Of a stretch of DNA of 64,000 bases, positions 39,610 to 48,460 are shown in pieces. The translations under genes and the position numbers were made by a program. This DNA comes from Streptomyces flavotricini (GTDB lineage Bacteria > Actinomycetota > Actinomycetes > Streptomycetales > Streptomycetaceae): assembly GCF_020639365.1 (NCBI RefSeq), contig NZ_JAINUL010000001.1, positions 6,018,404 through 6,082,403 on the forward strand. The letters are read 5' to 3'. How positions within the stretch are numbered: the first letter of the stretch is position 1; each line of letters opens with the position of its first letter. The notes beneath the pieces are model-generated. The model was not told the DNA's origin, did no database searches, and worked only from the letters and a program-made list of their open reading frames with translations.

Positions 39610-40923
39610 GTGACCGCTGAGGCCATGGTGACAAGCCCTTTCGCGGGTTCCGCCACCGACGGCGACCGCCCGTTGCGCATCGCACTCCTCACCTATAAGG
39701 GGAACCCGTTCTGCGGCGGTCAGGGCGTCTACGTCCGGCACCTCTCGCGGGAGCTCGTGAAGCTCGGCCACAGCGTCGAGGTCATCGGCGCGCAGCCGTA
39801 CCCGGTCCTCGACACCGGCGCCACGCTCACCGAGCTGCCGAGCCTGGACCTGTACCGGCACCCCGACCCGTTCCGTACGCCGAAGCGCGACGAGTACCGG
39901 GACTGGATCGACGCGCTCGAGGTCGCCACCATGTGGACCGGCGGATTCCCCGAGCCGCTGACCTTCTCGCTGCGGGCCCGGCGCCATCTCGCCGCCCGCG
40001 CCGGCGAGTTCGACGTCATCCACGACAACCAGACGCTCGGCTACGGCCTGCTCGCCGACCTCGGCGCCCCGCTCGTCACCACCATCCACCACCCCATCAC
40101 CGTGGACCGGCAGCTGGACCTGGACGCCGCGCAGGACCGCAAGAAGCGGCTCTCCGTCCGCCGCTGGTACGGCTTCACGCGCATGCAGGGGCGCGTCGCC
40201 CGCCGACTGCCCTCCGTGCTCACCGTCTCCGGCTCCTCCAAGCAGGAGATCGCCGAGCACCTGGGCGTGCGCGACGAGCGCATCCACGTCGTCCACATCG
40301 GCGCCGACACCGACCTGTGGTCGCCCGACGCGTCCGTCGCCGAGGTGCCCGGACGGATCGTCACCACCTCCAGCGCCGACGTCCCGCTCAAGGGCCTCGT
40401 CCACCTCGTCGAGGCACTCGCGAAGCTGCGCACCGAGCAGCCCGACGCCCACCTCGTCGTCGTCGGCAAGCGGGCCGAGAAGGGCCCCGTCGCCCGTGCC
40501 ATCGAGACGTACGGGCTCCAGGACGCGGTCCGCTTCGTCAAGGGCATCACCGACGCCGAGCTCGTCGACCTGGTGCGCAGCGCGCAGATCGCCTGCGTGC
40601 CCTCGCTGTACGAGGGCTTCTCGCTGCCCGCCGCCGAGGCCATGGCCACCGGTACCCCGCTGGTCGCCACCACCGGCGGTGCGATCCCCGAGGTCTCGGG
40701 CCCGGACGGAGAGACCTGTCTCGCGGTGCCGCCCGGAGACGCGGGTGCGCTGGCCGCCGCCCTGGGCCGGCTGCTGGGCGACGCCCAGCTGCGGGCCCGC
40801 CTCGGCGCGGCCGGACGCGAGCGGGTGCTGTCCCGGTTCACGTGGGCCAGAGCCGCCGAGGGAACCGCCGCGCTCTACCGCGCCGCCGTCGAGCAGGCAG
40901 CCCGCAGCCGCCGCGCGCGGTGA
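39610..40923 (+). CDS. Glycosyltransferase family 4
   Basis: The GTG at 39610 follows GGGAGAAGGGGG. The 437-residue GT-B enzyme has the N-terminal glycine loop YKGNPFCGGQGVYVRHL, and the UDP-sugar-binding half with HIGADTDLWSP, VGKRAEKGPVAR and the EX7E motif in SLYEGFSLPAAEA. It is the first gene of a three-gene operon with a methyltransferase and a prenyltransferase-fold protein. It is divergent from kstR, so its promoter region contains the 39543 operator. A role in making a methylated glycolipid or glycosylated envelope component is inferred. Confidence 0.9.
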   Translation: MTAEAMVTSPFAGSATDGDRPLRIALLTYKGNPFCGGQGVYVRHLSRELVKLGHSVEVIGAQPYPVLDTGATLTELPSLDLYRHPDPFRTPKRDEYRDWIDALEVATMWTGGFPEPLTFSLRARRHLAARAGEFDVIHDNQTLGYGLLADLGAPLVTTIHHPITVDRQLDLDAAQDRKKRLSVRRWYGFTRMQGRVARRLPSVLTVSGSSKQEIAEHLGVRDERIHVVHIGADTDLWSPDASVAEVPGRIVTTSSADVPLKGLVHLVEALAKLRTEQPDAHLVVVGKRAEKGPVARAIETYGLQDAVRFVKGITDAELVDLVRSAQIACVPSLYEGFSLPAAEAMATGTPLVATTGGAIPEVSGPDGETCLAVPPGDAGALAAALGRLLGDAQLRARLGAAGRERVLSRFTWARAAEGTAALYRAAVEQAARSRRAR

Positions 40924-40981
40924 CCTTCCGCCTTTTCCACACCACCCCCGTACACCCCCGCGACCGCGAAGGCAGGACCCC

Positions 40982-41716
40982 GTGCTGACCGTCGATTTCT
41001 CCCGGTTCCCGCTCGCCGCAGGCGACCGTGTGCTCGATCTGGGCTGCGGCGCCGGCCGGCACGCCTTCGAGTGCTACCGGCGCGGCGCCCAGGTGGTCGC
41101 AGTCGACCGCAACGGCGAGGAGATCCGCGAGGTCGCCAAGTGGTTCGCCGCCATGAAGGAGGCCGGTGAGGCCCCGGCAGGCGCCACCGCCACGGCGATG
41201 GAGGGCGACGCGCTGGCCCTGCCCTTCCCGGACGAGTCCTTCGACGTCGTCATCATCTCCGAGGTGATGGAGCACATCCCCGACGACAAGGGCGTGCTCG
41301 CCGAGATGGTCCGCGTCCTGAAGCCCGGCGGCCGCATCGCCGTCACCGTCCCGCGCTACGGTCCGGAGAAGATCTGCTGGGCGCTGAGCGACGCGTACCA
41401 CGAGGTCGAGGGCGGCCACATCCGCATCTACAAGGCCGACGAGCTGCTCGGGAAGATGGAGGCCGCCGGCCTCAAGCCGTACGGCACCCACCACGCCCAC
41501 GGGCTGCACTCCCCGTACTGGTGGCTCAAGTGCGCGTTCGGCGTCGACAACGACAAGGCGCTGCCGGTGAAGGCGTACCACAAGCTCCTGGTCTGGGACA
41601 TCATGAAGAAGCCGCTGGCCACGCGGCTCGCGGAGCAGGCGCTCAACCCGGTCATCGGCAAGAGCTTCGTGGCGTACGCGACGAAGCCGCACCTTCCCGT
41701 CGGCGCAGCGAAGTGA
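40982..41716 (+). CDS. Class I SAM-dependent methyltransferase
   Basis: A 244-residue enzyme started at GTG 40982. Motif I is VLDLGCGAGRHAFECYRRG; the others are MEGDALALPFPDESFDVV and VLAEMVRVLKPGGRIAVTVP. The C-terminal part (HHAHGLHSPYWWLKCAFG and the helical VKAYHKLLVWDIMKKPL) is membrane-associated in character and typical of the UbiE/Methyltransf_11 proteins in this gene trio. Its stop overlaps the next start (GTGA), indicating a fixed operon. The acceptor is unknown. Confidence 0.9.
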   Translation: MLTVDFSRFPLAAGDRVLDLGCGAGRHAFECYRRGAQVVAVDRNGEEIREVAKWFAAMKEAGEAPAGATATAMEGDALALPFPDESFDVVIISEVMEHIPDDKGVLAEMVRVLKPGGRIAVTVPRYGPEKICWALSDAYHEVEGGHIRIYKADELLGKMEAAGLKPYGTHHAHGLHSPYWWLKCAFGVDNDKALPVKAYHKLLVWDIMKKPLATRLAEQALNPVIGKSFVAYATKPHLPVGAAK

Positions 41717-42795
41717 GCTCGCCCGGGCGCACCGAACGCCTGGTCCTGGACGGCGTACTGACGGCCGAGGAGGCCGCCGGGACGGTGGCCGGCATCCTGG
41801 CCGCGCAGCGCTCCGACGGGGCGATACCGTGGTTCCGCGGCCACCACCTGGACCCGTGGGACCACACCGAGGCCGCGATGGCCCTGGACGTGGCGGGCGA
41901 GCACGAGGCCGCGGAGCGGGCGTACGACTGGCTGGCACGGCACCAGAACGCCGACGGCTCCTGGTACGCGGCCTACGCGGACCGGCCGGACGGGGTGGAC
42001 ACCGCCGCGCCGCAGGACGCGAGCCGGGAGTCCAACTTCGTCGCGTACATAGCCGTCGGCGTCTGGCACCACTACCTGGCCACCGGCGACGACCCGTTCC
42101 TGGACCGCATGTGGCCCGTCGTCCACGCGGCGACCGAGTTCGTGCTGGCGCTGCAGCAGCCGGGCGGGGAGATCGGCTGGAAGCGGGAGGCCGACGGCAC
42201 GCCCGTCACGGACGCGCTGCTCACCGGCTCCTCCTCGATCCACCAGGCGCTGCGCTGCGCGCTGGCGATCGCCGAGCACCGCGAGGAGCCGCAGCCGGAC
42301 TGGGAGCTGGCGGCGGGGGCCCTCGGGCACGCCATCCGGCGTCACCCCGAGCGGTTCCTGGACAAGTCCCGGTACTCGATGGACTGGTACTACCCGGTGC
42401 TGGGCGGCGCCCTCTGCGGCGCGCAGGCGAAGGCGCGGATCGAGGAGCGGTGGGACGAGTTCGTGGTCCCCGGGCTCGGTGTGCGCTGCGTCCTGCCGAA
42501 CCCGTGGGTGACGGGCGGGGAGTCCTGCGAGCTCGCGCTGGCCCTGTGGGCGATGGGCGAGTCGGACCGGGCACTGGAGATACTGCGCTCGATCACGCAC
42601 CTGCGCGCGGACAACGGCATGTACTGGACGGGCTACGTCTTCGAGGACAAGGCGGTGTGGCCGGTCGAGCAGACGACCTGGACGGCCGGGTCGCTGCTGC
42701 TCGCCGTGGCCGCGCTGGGCGGGGACGAGGCCACCGGGGCGGTGTTCGGGGGCCTGGGGCTGCCGTCCGGACTAGAGCCCGATTGCTGCCGGTAG
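41713..42795 (+). CDS. Prenyltransferase/glycoside-hydrolase-like alpha/alpha-barrel protein
   Basis: A 360-residue soluble protein starting at the GTGA overlap. Repeated helical hairpins with QW-like and hydrolase-like motifs (AAQRSDGAIPWFRGHHLDPW, YDWLARHQNADGSWYAAY, YWTGYVFEDKAVWPVEQTTW) give an alpha/alpha toroid related to squalene-cyclase/prenyltransferase repeats and GH15-type folds. There is no signal peptide. The acidic residues in the WDHTEAAMAL and ESNFVAYIAVG segments could be catalytic. Conserved linkage to the glycosyltransferase and methyltransferase suggests it acts on the same product. Confidence 0.8.
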   Translation: MSSPGRTERLVLDGVLTAEEAAGTVAGILAAQRSDGAIPWFRGHHLDPWDHTEAAMALDVAGEHEAAERAYDWLARHQNADGSWYAAYADRPDGVDTAAPQDASRESNFVAYIAVGVWHHYLATGDDPFLDRMWPVVHAATEFVLALQQPGGEIGWKREADGTPVTDALLTGSSSIHQALRCALAIAEHREEPQPDWELAAGALGHAIRRHPERFLDKSRYSMDWYYPVLGGALCGAQAKARIEERWDEFVVPGLGVRCVLPNPWVTGGESCELALALWAMGESDRALEILRSITHLRADNGMYWTGYVFEDKAVWPVEQTTWTAGSLLLAVAALGGDEATGAVFGGLGLPSGLEPDCCR

Positions 42796-42811
42796 GGCGG
42801 CGGGCAGGCCG

Positions 42812-42843
42812 CGGGCAGGCCGCCGCGGACGGGGGCCTGCCCG
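42812..42843. terminator. Bidirectional hairpin between convergent genes
   Basis: CGGGCAGGCC (42812-42821) pairs with GGCCTGCCCG (42834-42843) across a 12-nt loop, 16 bp after the operon end and 15 bp before the convergent gene end. Confidence 0.7.
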
Positions 42844-42858
42844 TGGGGGAACGGGCGG

Positions 42859-43161
42859 TCAGCGGCGGTAGAGGCGGCCCGCGACGAGGTGGCCGATGAC
42901 GAGGTAGGCCACGGCCGCGACGCCGTAGCCGACCACCACCTGGACCCACTCCCGGTCGAAGGTGAACAGGTCGTAGGACCAGCCGGCCAGCCAGGTGGCG
43001 GCGTCGTGGACGAACTCCACGAGACCGTTGCCCCGGTTGGCGTCGAGGAAGTAGAGAAGGACCCACAAGCCGATCGTGAAGGCCATGACGTCCGCCACCG
43101 CGGCGACGACCCGGCCGGCTTGAACGCCTCCACGGGCGTGTACTCCGGTGTGTGTGCGCAT
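42859..43161 (-). CDS. Small two-TM membrane protein
   Basis: A 100-residue protein (ATG 43161). A short basic N-terminus, TM helix 1 VVAAVADVMAFTIGLWVLLYFL, an extracytoplasmic loop with FVHDAATWLAGWSYDLFTFDREW and TM helix 2 (VVVGYGVAAVAYLVIGHLVAG) are visible. No enzymatic motif is evident. This type is widespread in streptomycetes, uncharacterised, and has a simple hairpin topology. It is divergent from the lipoprotein-like gene at 43274. Confidence 0.7.
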   Translation of the reverse strand: MRTHTGVHARGGVQAGRVVAAVADVMAFTIGLWVLLYFLDANRGNGLVEFVHDAATWLAGWSYDLFTFDREWVQVVVGYGVAAVAYLVIGHLVAGRLYRR

Positions 43162-43273
43162 GCAGCGCGTCTTGCCCCGTCCGGGTGAAGCAAACCCGAA
43201 CGGGTCAGCCAAGTGGCGCAGCACGGGGGCCCGGGTGACGCTGCGGGAGACACCCACTCCCCGGAGGTCCACC

Positions 43274-43981
43274 GTGTCGAAACCCAGCGAGTCCATACCC
43301 ACCAGCACCCGGTTCCGCCGCGCCGTCACGGCCCTGCTCGTGTCCGGCGCGCTGCTCGCGGGCGCCACCGCCTGCGGCAGCGGCTCCGCCAGTGGATCCG
43401 GCGGCGGTGAGCCCGCGCGCACGGACATCGCGATGTCCGTGGCCGCGCAACAGGAGGCGGTCGACGAGGCGCTCGCCGCGCAGGCGCTGACCGCGCAGGC
43501 GGCCGCCTGGCAGGAGACCGCCGACGAGGCGGCGGCCGCCGCCACGCCCGCGCCCACCACCTCCGCGGAGAAGCAGAAGTTCGCGAAGACGCGGTTCGTC
43601 GCCAACGCGGGGCTCGCGGCCGGGGCCACGTACCAGTGGATCATCAAGCCGTACCGTGCGGGTAAATTCAAGAAGGGTGCCAAGGGCCGTACGTTCGCCC
43701 TCGTGAAGGCGGGCCTGGCGGGCGCCTTCGCGTACAACCGGCTGAAGGCGGCCGCGGACAACGCCAAGGGCGACCCGCTGCTGTCGAAGGCGGTGGCCCC
43801 GCTGACGGCGGGCATCGAGTCCCTCAAGGGGCTGGGTTCCAAGCTGCGCAAGGGCGACGCGGGCGACGCCGACCTGAGCTCGCTCCAGGACGTCATCACC
43901 GGGGTCAAGGATGCGGGTGCGGGCGCCGGCGCCACGGTGACCGACAGGGTCCCGAGCCTGTCCCAGCTGAGCGGCGGATAG
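43274..43981 (+). CDS. Secreted or lipoprotein-like protein
   Basis: A GTG start at 43274 with GGAGG 6-7 nt upstream. Of 235 residues, the first about 38 form a signal sequence ending LLAGATAC|GSGSAS, which approximates a lipobox although the -3 residue is Ala. The mature part is Ala-rich and helical, with a segment VANAGLAAGATYQWIIKPYRAGKFKKGAKG, followed by helices and a Gly/Ala-rich tail. I do not recognise a domain. A surface-attached helical protein is all that can be stated. Confidence 0.75.
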   Translation: MSKPSESIPTSTRFRRAVTALLVSGALLAGATACGSGSASGSGGGEPARTDIAMSVAAQQEAVDEALAAQALTAQAAAWQETADEAAAAATPAPTTSAEKQKFAKTRFVANAGLAAGATYQWIIKPYRAGKFKKGAKGRTFALVKAGLAGAFAYNRLKAAADNAKGDPLLSKAVAPLTAGIESLKGLGSKLRKGDAGDADLSSLQDVITGVKDAGAGAGATVTDRVPSLSQLSGG

Positions 43982-44057
43982 GCCTGCGGCCCCTCGTGCT
44001 CCGCGGGCCGGCCGGGCAGCGTCGCCCGGTCGGCCCGCGGGCTGTTTCAATGGGCGG

Positions 44058-44468
44058 ATGATCGAGTTCCTGGCGCTTGCGGCCGCCGCCTGCGGTGTGG
44101 GGTGGCTCGTACGGCGCAAACACCTTCAGCGGCTCGCGGCCGGAAGCCCCGACGGGATCCCGTGCATGGCCCGGCATCCGGCCGGTACGGGCCGATGGAG
44201 GATGGGCCGGGTGTTCACCGGCCCGGACGCGGTCCGCTGGGTGCCCCGGCGCGGTGAGCCCGTACCGCTGCAGGGCGGGCGCGCGACCGGCGTACGGCCG
44301 CCGTCCGTGAAGGAGGCCGTCTCCATCAACCCCGGCTCGCGGATCGTGTCCTGCACGTACGGGAGCGCCGGGGCCGCCGGGACCATCGAGATCGCCGTCA
44401 TGCCGCTGGACCTGCGGGAACTCCTGGAGGCCGTTCCCCGGGCCGAGCCGGACACGGACACCCCCTGA
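44058..44468 (+). CDS. DUF2550-like membrane protein
   Basis: A 136-residue protein with one N-terminal TM helix (IEFLALAAAACGVGWLV) and a cytoplasmic beta-rich domain. That domain resembles DUF2550 in its WRMGRVFTGPDAVRWVPRR and GTIEIAVMPLDLRELLEAVP blocks, the latter being the characteristic C-terminal end of that family. DUF2550 proteins are actinobacteria-specific with unknown function. The gene ends 7 bp before a strong bidirectional terminator. Confidence 0.65.
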   Translation: MIEFLALAAAACGVGWLVRRKHLQRLAAGSPDGIPCMARHPAGTGRWRMGRVFTGPDAVRWVPRRGEPVPLQGGRATGVRPPSVKEAVSINPGSRIVSCTYGSAGAAGTIEIAVMPLDLRELLEAVPRAEPDTDTP

Positions 44469-44475
44469 CACGCCG

Positions 44476-44516
44476 GGAGCCCCGGTCACCGCGGTGTGCG
44501 CGGTGGCCGGGGCTCC
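44476..44516. terminator. Strong bidirectional terminator between convergent genes
   Basis: GGAGCCCCGG-T-CACCGCG (44476-44493) pairs with CGCGGTG-G-CCGGGGCTCC (44499-44516), an 18-bp stem with one T-G wobble and a GTGTG loop. Confidence 0.85.
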
Positions 44517-44538
44517 GGTGTGTGTGCTGCGGGCGGGG

Positions 44539-47271
44539 TCAGCCCTGGGTGAAGTAGCCGAACAGGTCGGTGATCACGTGGTTGGCGCCGCCGTAGCTGT
44601 TCCAGACGGTGACGCGGCCGTCGGCCGCCGGGGTGGTGACGTGGTTGGGCACGGTCTCACCGGGGCGGGTGTTGAGGCTGCTGGCCTCGGGGCGCGTGGC
44701 GCCGTGGCCGTACACGGTGAGGAAGCCGGGGCCGGTGGTGTCGGTGGCCGTGACGTTCAGGGCCGCGCCGATCGCGTTCGCCGGGATCCCGGAGACGATG
44801 GTCGTCGCGCCGGGGGCCAGCTTTCCGGTGCTGCGGGTGTCGGCGAGGCGCTGCGGGACGACGGGCGTGAAGAGCGCCTTGCCGTCCTTGGCGTAGTAGC
44901 CGACCGCGTCCAGCACCAGGTGGGTGGAGCCGGTGTTGGTGTAGACGGTGATGGTGCCGTTCGGTCCGACGGGGACGATGGCCTGGTTGGACTTGTCCTT
45001 GCCGGGTTCGAGGTTGAGGTTCGAGGTGGCCGGGCGCTTGTCCGCCTCCGGGTAGGCGATGACGTGGGCGTTCTCGGTGGAGCCGGTGCCGGTCAGGTTG
45101 AGGGCGACGGCGGTGGCGTCGGCGGGGATGCCGTTCACTCCGGCGACCTTCACCGTACGGGCCTGGCCACCGCCCAGCGCGCCGCCCGCGGTGCGGGTGT
45201 CGAGGGCACGGGTCGGGGCGAGCGGGGTGAACCGCTGCCCGGCGTTCGGCTGGTAGTAGCCGACGAAGTCCACGATGAGCGCGGCCTTGCCGGAGTTGAG
45301 CTGCGCGGAGATCTTGCCGTCGGCGCCGATGGGCACGGTGACGGTGTTGGAGGAGGTGCCGCCCGCCTTGACGTTGACGTTCGAGGTGACCGGGCGGGGC
45401 TGGCCCGAGGGCCAGACGCTGAGGTGGGTGTCCTCGGTGGCACCGGTGACGGTCACGTTCAGGACGGCGGCGGAGGCGCCGGCCGTGTGGTGCGGGCCGG
45501 AGCTGTAGTAGTGGACCGGAACGTCGATCGGGGTGGCGGTGCCGCCCTGGACGGGGGAGCTGGTCATACGGGTGTCCAGGACGCGGGACGGGTGGACGGC
45601 GACGTAGCCGGCCGGGGTGTAGGCGACCTGCACGGTCCGCTCGGCGGTGGAGGTGGCGCCCTTGGCGTCCTGGAGGGTCACCCTCACCTTGTACGTGCCG
45701 GGCTGCTTGTAGGCGTGGCGGGTGGTGATGATCGGGTCGCTGACCTCCTTGGCACCGTCACCGTAGTCCACGTCCATCCGCACGATCGGCCACGGCATGG
45801 TGGAGCTCCGCGGGTCGACCTCGATGGCCAGCGGAGTCACGAGCTGGTTCGGGTCGCTCGCGCTCGGCAGGTACGGCTGCGCGGTGAAGGCCGTGGCCAG
45901 CGGCGAGGCCGGGGTCACCTTGATCGGCTGCTGGCGGTAGGCCTCGTTCCCCGCGGCGGTGATGGCCTTCACGCTGACCGTGCACGCGCAGGGCGACTGG
46001 TAGACGTGGTCGGCGGTGGCCTCCCTGGTGACGACCGGAGCCGTCCCGTCACCGAAGTCGTAGCGGTACGTCAGCGTGCCGGGCCAGTTGTTGTCCGCCA
46101 CGGCCTTCGCCTGGACGGTGGTGCCGACCGGGGCCCAGTTCTGGGCGATCTCCAGCTGGACGTCGCGCACAGTGTCCTGCAGCTCGTGGGCGCCGCGGTC
46201 GATGAAGCCGCCGTCCTTGCCCGTGTTGGGCGCGAGCGGGTCGTCCACCACCGGGTACCCGTTGTAGTCGGTGGGCAGGACGCCGGGCGCGGCCGAGTCG
46301 CCGGAGTCGACGTTGGGGGAGCGGTCCCACGGGCCGACGTCCCAGGTGTTCGCGGTCAGGATGTCGTGCGCGCCCTGGCCGGTCGCCGCCCGGAGCGCCG
46401 CCGGGGTGGCGTGGACGACATCGGCCCACTTGTAGGGGACCACCCCGTCCGCCGGGAAGCCGGCCAGCAGGTTGTGGTCGGCGCGGGTGCCGGTCGCGGA
46501 GTCCTGGCCCACGAGGATGCCGCTGCGGGGGTCGGGGTTGACACACGACTTGGGTGCGCTGGTGTAGATCAGGTTGTTGAACGCCCCGGAACCGGTGGAG
46601 CCGCTGCGGAAGGAGACGGCCGCATCGCAGCTGAGGTAGAGGGTGTTGTTGGTGACGATGGTGCCCGGACCCCAGACCGCGTCGACCGCGGCCGTGGTGC
46701 CGCCGCGGATCTGGTTGCGGCCCAGCACGGTGCCCCGGGAGCCGCCCTCGATCCGGACGGGGGAGAGCAGGTTGCTCCTGGTCAGGCGCACGTCGACGCT
46801 TTCCGCGCCGATGACGACGGCGTCGGTCTGCGAGGCGGCGGTGATCCGGTCCAGCTCGATGTCGGTGGAACCGCTGACCTGGACCCCTCCGGTGGTGGTC
46901 AGTCCGCGCACCACCACGTGGGAGGCGCCTTGGACCTTGAGGCCCTTGACCCGGACGGGGCCGCCGGTGTTCGGCCGCATGACGATGGAGATCGGCTTGC
47001 CCGGCTCCCCGGAGCGGTCGACGGTGACGGTCTCGTCGTACGACGTATACGCGAGGACCTGCACGGTCTGGCCGGGCCGTGCGGCCTTGGCGCCCGCCGA
47101 GATCGTGCAGAACGGAGCGTCCTCGGATCCGGGTCCGGTATCGGAGCACCTGGGCGCGGAGGCGGAGTTGTTCACGTACAGCGTGGACGGGGTGTCGGCC
47201 GCGGCGGCCGGGATCCCGAGCAGGGTGACGAGGCCTGTGGTCAGCAGGACGGTCGTACGAGTGGGACGCAC
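44539..47271 (-). CDS. Large secreted beta-helix and PKD-domain protein
   Basis: The GTG at 47271 yields 910 residues. A signal peptide (about 1-24) precedes a right-handed parallel beta-helix domain (about 25-330; e.g. VVVRGLTTTGGVQVSGSTDIELDR). Two PKD-type Ig domains follow (about 360-560; YRYDFGDGTAPVV and MDVDYGDGAKEV with the DxGDG motif). Three repeats of about 110 residues each carry RxLDTR, NVxxT and FVGYY/VGYYAKD/FGYFTQG. The last repeats recur in many Streptomyces secreted glycan- or surface-binding proteins. An extracellular polysaccharide-binding or lyase-like role is plausible; no catalytic residues are obvious. Confidence 0.85.
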   Translation of the reverse strand: MRPTRTTVLLTTGLVTLLGIPAAAADTPSTLYVNNSASAPRCSDTGPGSEDAPFCTISAGAKAARPGQTVQVLAYTSYDETVTVDRSGEPGKPISIVMRPNTGGPVRVKGLKVQGASHVVVRGLTTTGGVQVSGSTDIELDRITAASQTDAVVIGAESVDVRLTRSNLLSPVRIEGGSRGTVLGRNQIRGGTTAAVDAVWGPGTIVTNNTLYLSCDAAVSFRSGSTGSGAFNNLIYTSAPKSCVNPDPRSGILVGQDSATGTRADHNLLAGFPADGVVPYKWADVVHATPAALRAATGQGAHDILTANTWDVGPWDRSPNVDSGDSAAPGVLPTDYNGYPVVDDPLAPNTGKDGGFIDRGAHELQDTVRDVQLEIAQNWAPVGTTVQAKAVADNNWPGTLTYRYDFGDGTAPVVTREATADHVYQSPCACTVSVKAITAAGNEAYRQQPIKVTPASPLATAFTAQPYLPSASDPNQLVTPLAIEVDPRSSTMPWPIVRMDVDYGDGAKEVSDPIITTRHAYKQPGTYKVRVTLQDAKGATSTAERTVQVAYTPAGYVAVHPSRVLDTRMTSSPVQGGTATPIDVPVHYYSSGPHHTAGASAAVLNVTVTGATEDTHLSVWPSGQPRPVTSNVNVKAGGTSSNTVTVPIGADGKISAQLNSGKAALIVDFVGYYQPNAGQRFTPLAPTRALDTRTAGGALGGGQARTVKVAGVNGIPADATAVALNLTGTGSTENAHVIAYPEADKRPATSNLNLEPGKDKSNQAIVPVGPNGTITVYTNTGSTHLVLDAVGYYAKDGKALFTPVVPQRLADTRSTGKLAPGATTIVSGIPANAIGAALNVTATDTTGPGFLTVYGHGATRPEASSLNTRPGETVPNHVTTPAADGRVTVWNSYGGANHVITDLFGYFTQG

Positions 47272-47345
47272 CAGGGGGTTCTTTCCGGCAGGAGACGAAT
47301 GGCGACGATCATCATCTACTTTCGGACAGTCGCTGTCACATGTGA

Positions 47346-48356
47346 TTAGTTGTTGAGCTCCGCGAGGACCCTCAGGGTGTGCGGGTCCGGGGCCGTCAGG
47401 AGGAGGTCGGTGACCGGGCCCTTGCGCCACAGGTCGAGGCGTTCGGCGATGCGCTCGCGCGGGCCGATGAGCGAGATCTCGTCGGCGAAGGCGTCCGGGA
47501 CGGCGAGGACGGCCTCCTCCCTGCGTCCGGCGAGGAACAACTCCTGGATGCGGCGGGCCTCCTCCTCGTAGCCCATCCTGGCCATCAGGTCGGCGTGGAA
47601 GTTGCGGGCCGCGTGTCCCATGCCGCCGATGTAGAAGCCGAGCATCGCCTTGACCGGGAGCAGGCCTTCGGCGACGTCGTCGCAGACCTTCGCCCGGGCC
47701 ATCGGCGCGATCATGAACCCCTCGGGGAGGTCGGCCAGCGAGGCCTGGTAGACGTCGGTGCGGGTCGGCGACCAGTAGAGGGGGAGCCAGCCGTCTGCGA
47801 TGCGGGTGGTCTGGGCGATGTTCTTCGGGCCCTCCGCGCCGAGCAGGACCGGCAGGTCCGCGCGCAGCGGGTGGGTGATGGGCTTCAGCGGTTTGCCGAT
47901 GCCGGTGCCGTCCTCCCCGCGGTACGGGTGCTGGTGGAAGCGGCCGTCGAGGGCGACGGGCCCTTCGCGGCGCAGCACCTGGCGGACGACGTCGACGTAC
48001 TCGCGGGTGGCGGTGAGCGGGCTCGCGGGGAAGGGGCGCCCGTACCAGCCCTCGACCACCTGGGGGCCGGACAGGCCGAGGCCCAGCATCATCCGGCCGC
48101 CGGAGAGGTGGTCCAGGGTCAGGGCGTGCATGGCGGTGGCGGTGGGGGTGCGGGCGGCCATCTGGGCGATGGCGGTGCCGAGGCGGATCCGCGAGGTGTG
48201 CGCGGCGATCCAGGTGAGCGGGGTGAAGGCGTCCGAGCCCCAGGCTTCGGCGGTCCACACCGAGTCGTAGCCGAGGTTCTCGGCCTCGGCGGCGAGGTCG
48301 AGGTGGGTCCGGTCGGGGCCGCGGCCCCAGTAGCCGAGTGCGAGTCCGAGGCGCAT
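47346..48356 (-). CDS. LLM-class F420-dependent oxidoreductase (Rv3520c-like)
   Basis: The 336-residue protein has the luciferase-like TIM barrel signature: MRLGLALGYWGRGPD, LAAEAENLGYDSVWTAEAWGSDAFTPLTW and RIRLGTAIAQMAARTP. The mobile F420 segment GLGLSGPQVVEGWYG and PVLLGAEGPKNIAQTTRIADGWLP are also present. This subgroup includes Rv3520c, encoded in the mycobacterial cholesterol region. Its promoter carries the perfect CTGAC-N5-GTCAG palindrome shared with the acyl-CoA catabolic genes here, so co-regulation with them is likely. The substrate is unknown. Confidence 0.88.
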   Translation of the reverse strand: MRLGLALGYWGRGPDRTHLDLAAEAENLGYDSVWTAEAWGSDAFTPLTWIAAHTSRIRLGTAIAQMAARTPTATAMHALTLDHLSGGRMMLGLGLSGPQVVEGWYGRPFPASPLTATREYVDVVRQVLRREGPVALDGRFHQHPYRGEDGTGIGKPLKPITHPLRADLPVLLGAEGPKNIAQTTRIADGWLPLYWSPTRTDVYQASLADLPEGFMIAPMARAKVCDDVAEGLLPVKAMLGFYIGGMGHAARNFHADLMARMGYEEEARRIQELFLAGRREEAVLAVPDAFADEISLIGPRERIAERLDLWRKGPVTDLLLTAPDPHTLRVLAELNN

Positions 48357-48377
48357 GTACGTTCCCTCCAGCCGTAT

Positions 48378-48392
48378 CTGACGATGCGTCAG
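48378..48392. promoter_or_regulatory. CTGAC-N5-GTCAG palindrome upstream of LLM oxidoreductase
   Basis: CTGACGATGCGTCAG is a perfect 5+5+5 palindrome, 22 bp upstream of the LLM gene start codon. The same motif precedes the fused acyl-CoA dehydrogenase and the Hsd4B operon. Confidence 0.7.
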
Positions 48393-48407
48393 GTGACTGT
48401 AGGGCAA

Positions 48408-48437
48408 CGGCCCCCCGCCCGGAAGGGCGGGGGGCCG
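48408..48437. terminator. Terminator with GGAA tetraloop
   Basis: CGGCCCCCCGCCC and GGGCGGGGGGCCG form a 13-bp perfect stem around GGAA. It lies 24 bp past the stop of the upstream leftward gene (ending at 48461), whose transcript it should end. Confidence 0.8.
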
Positions 48438-48460
48438 TCGGCCGTGCGCAGGGGGCGGTG

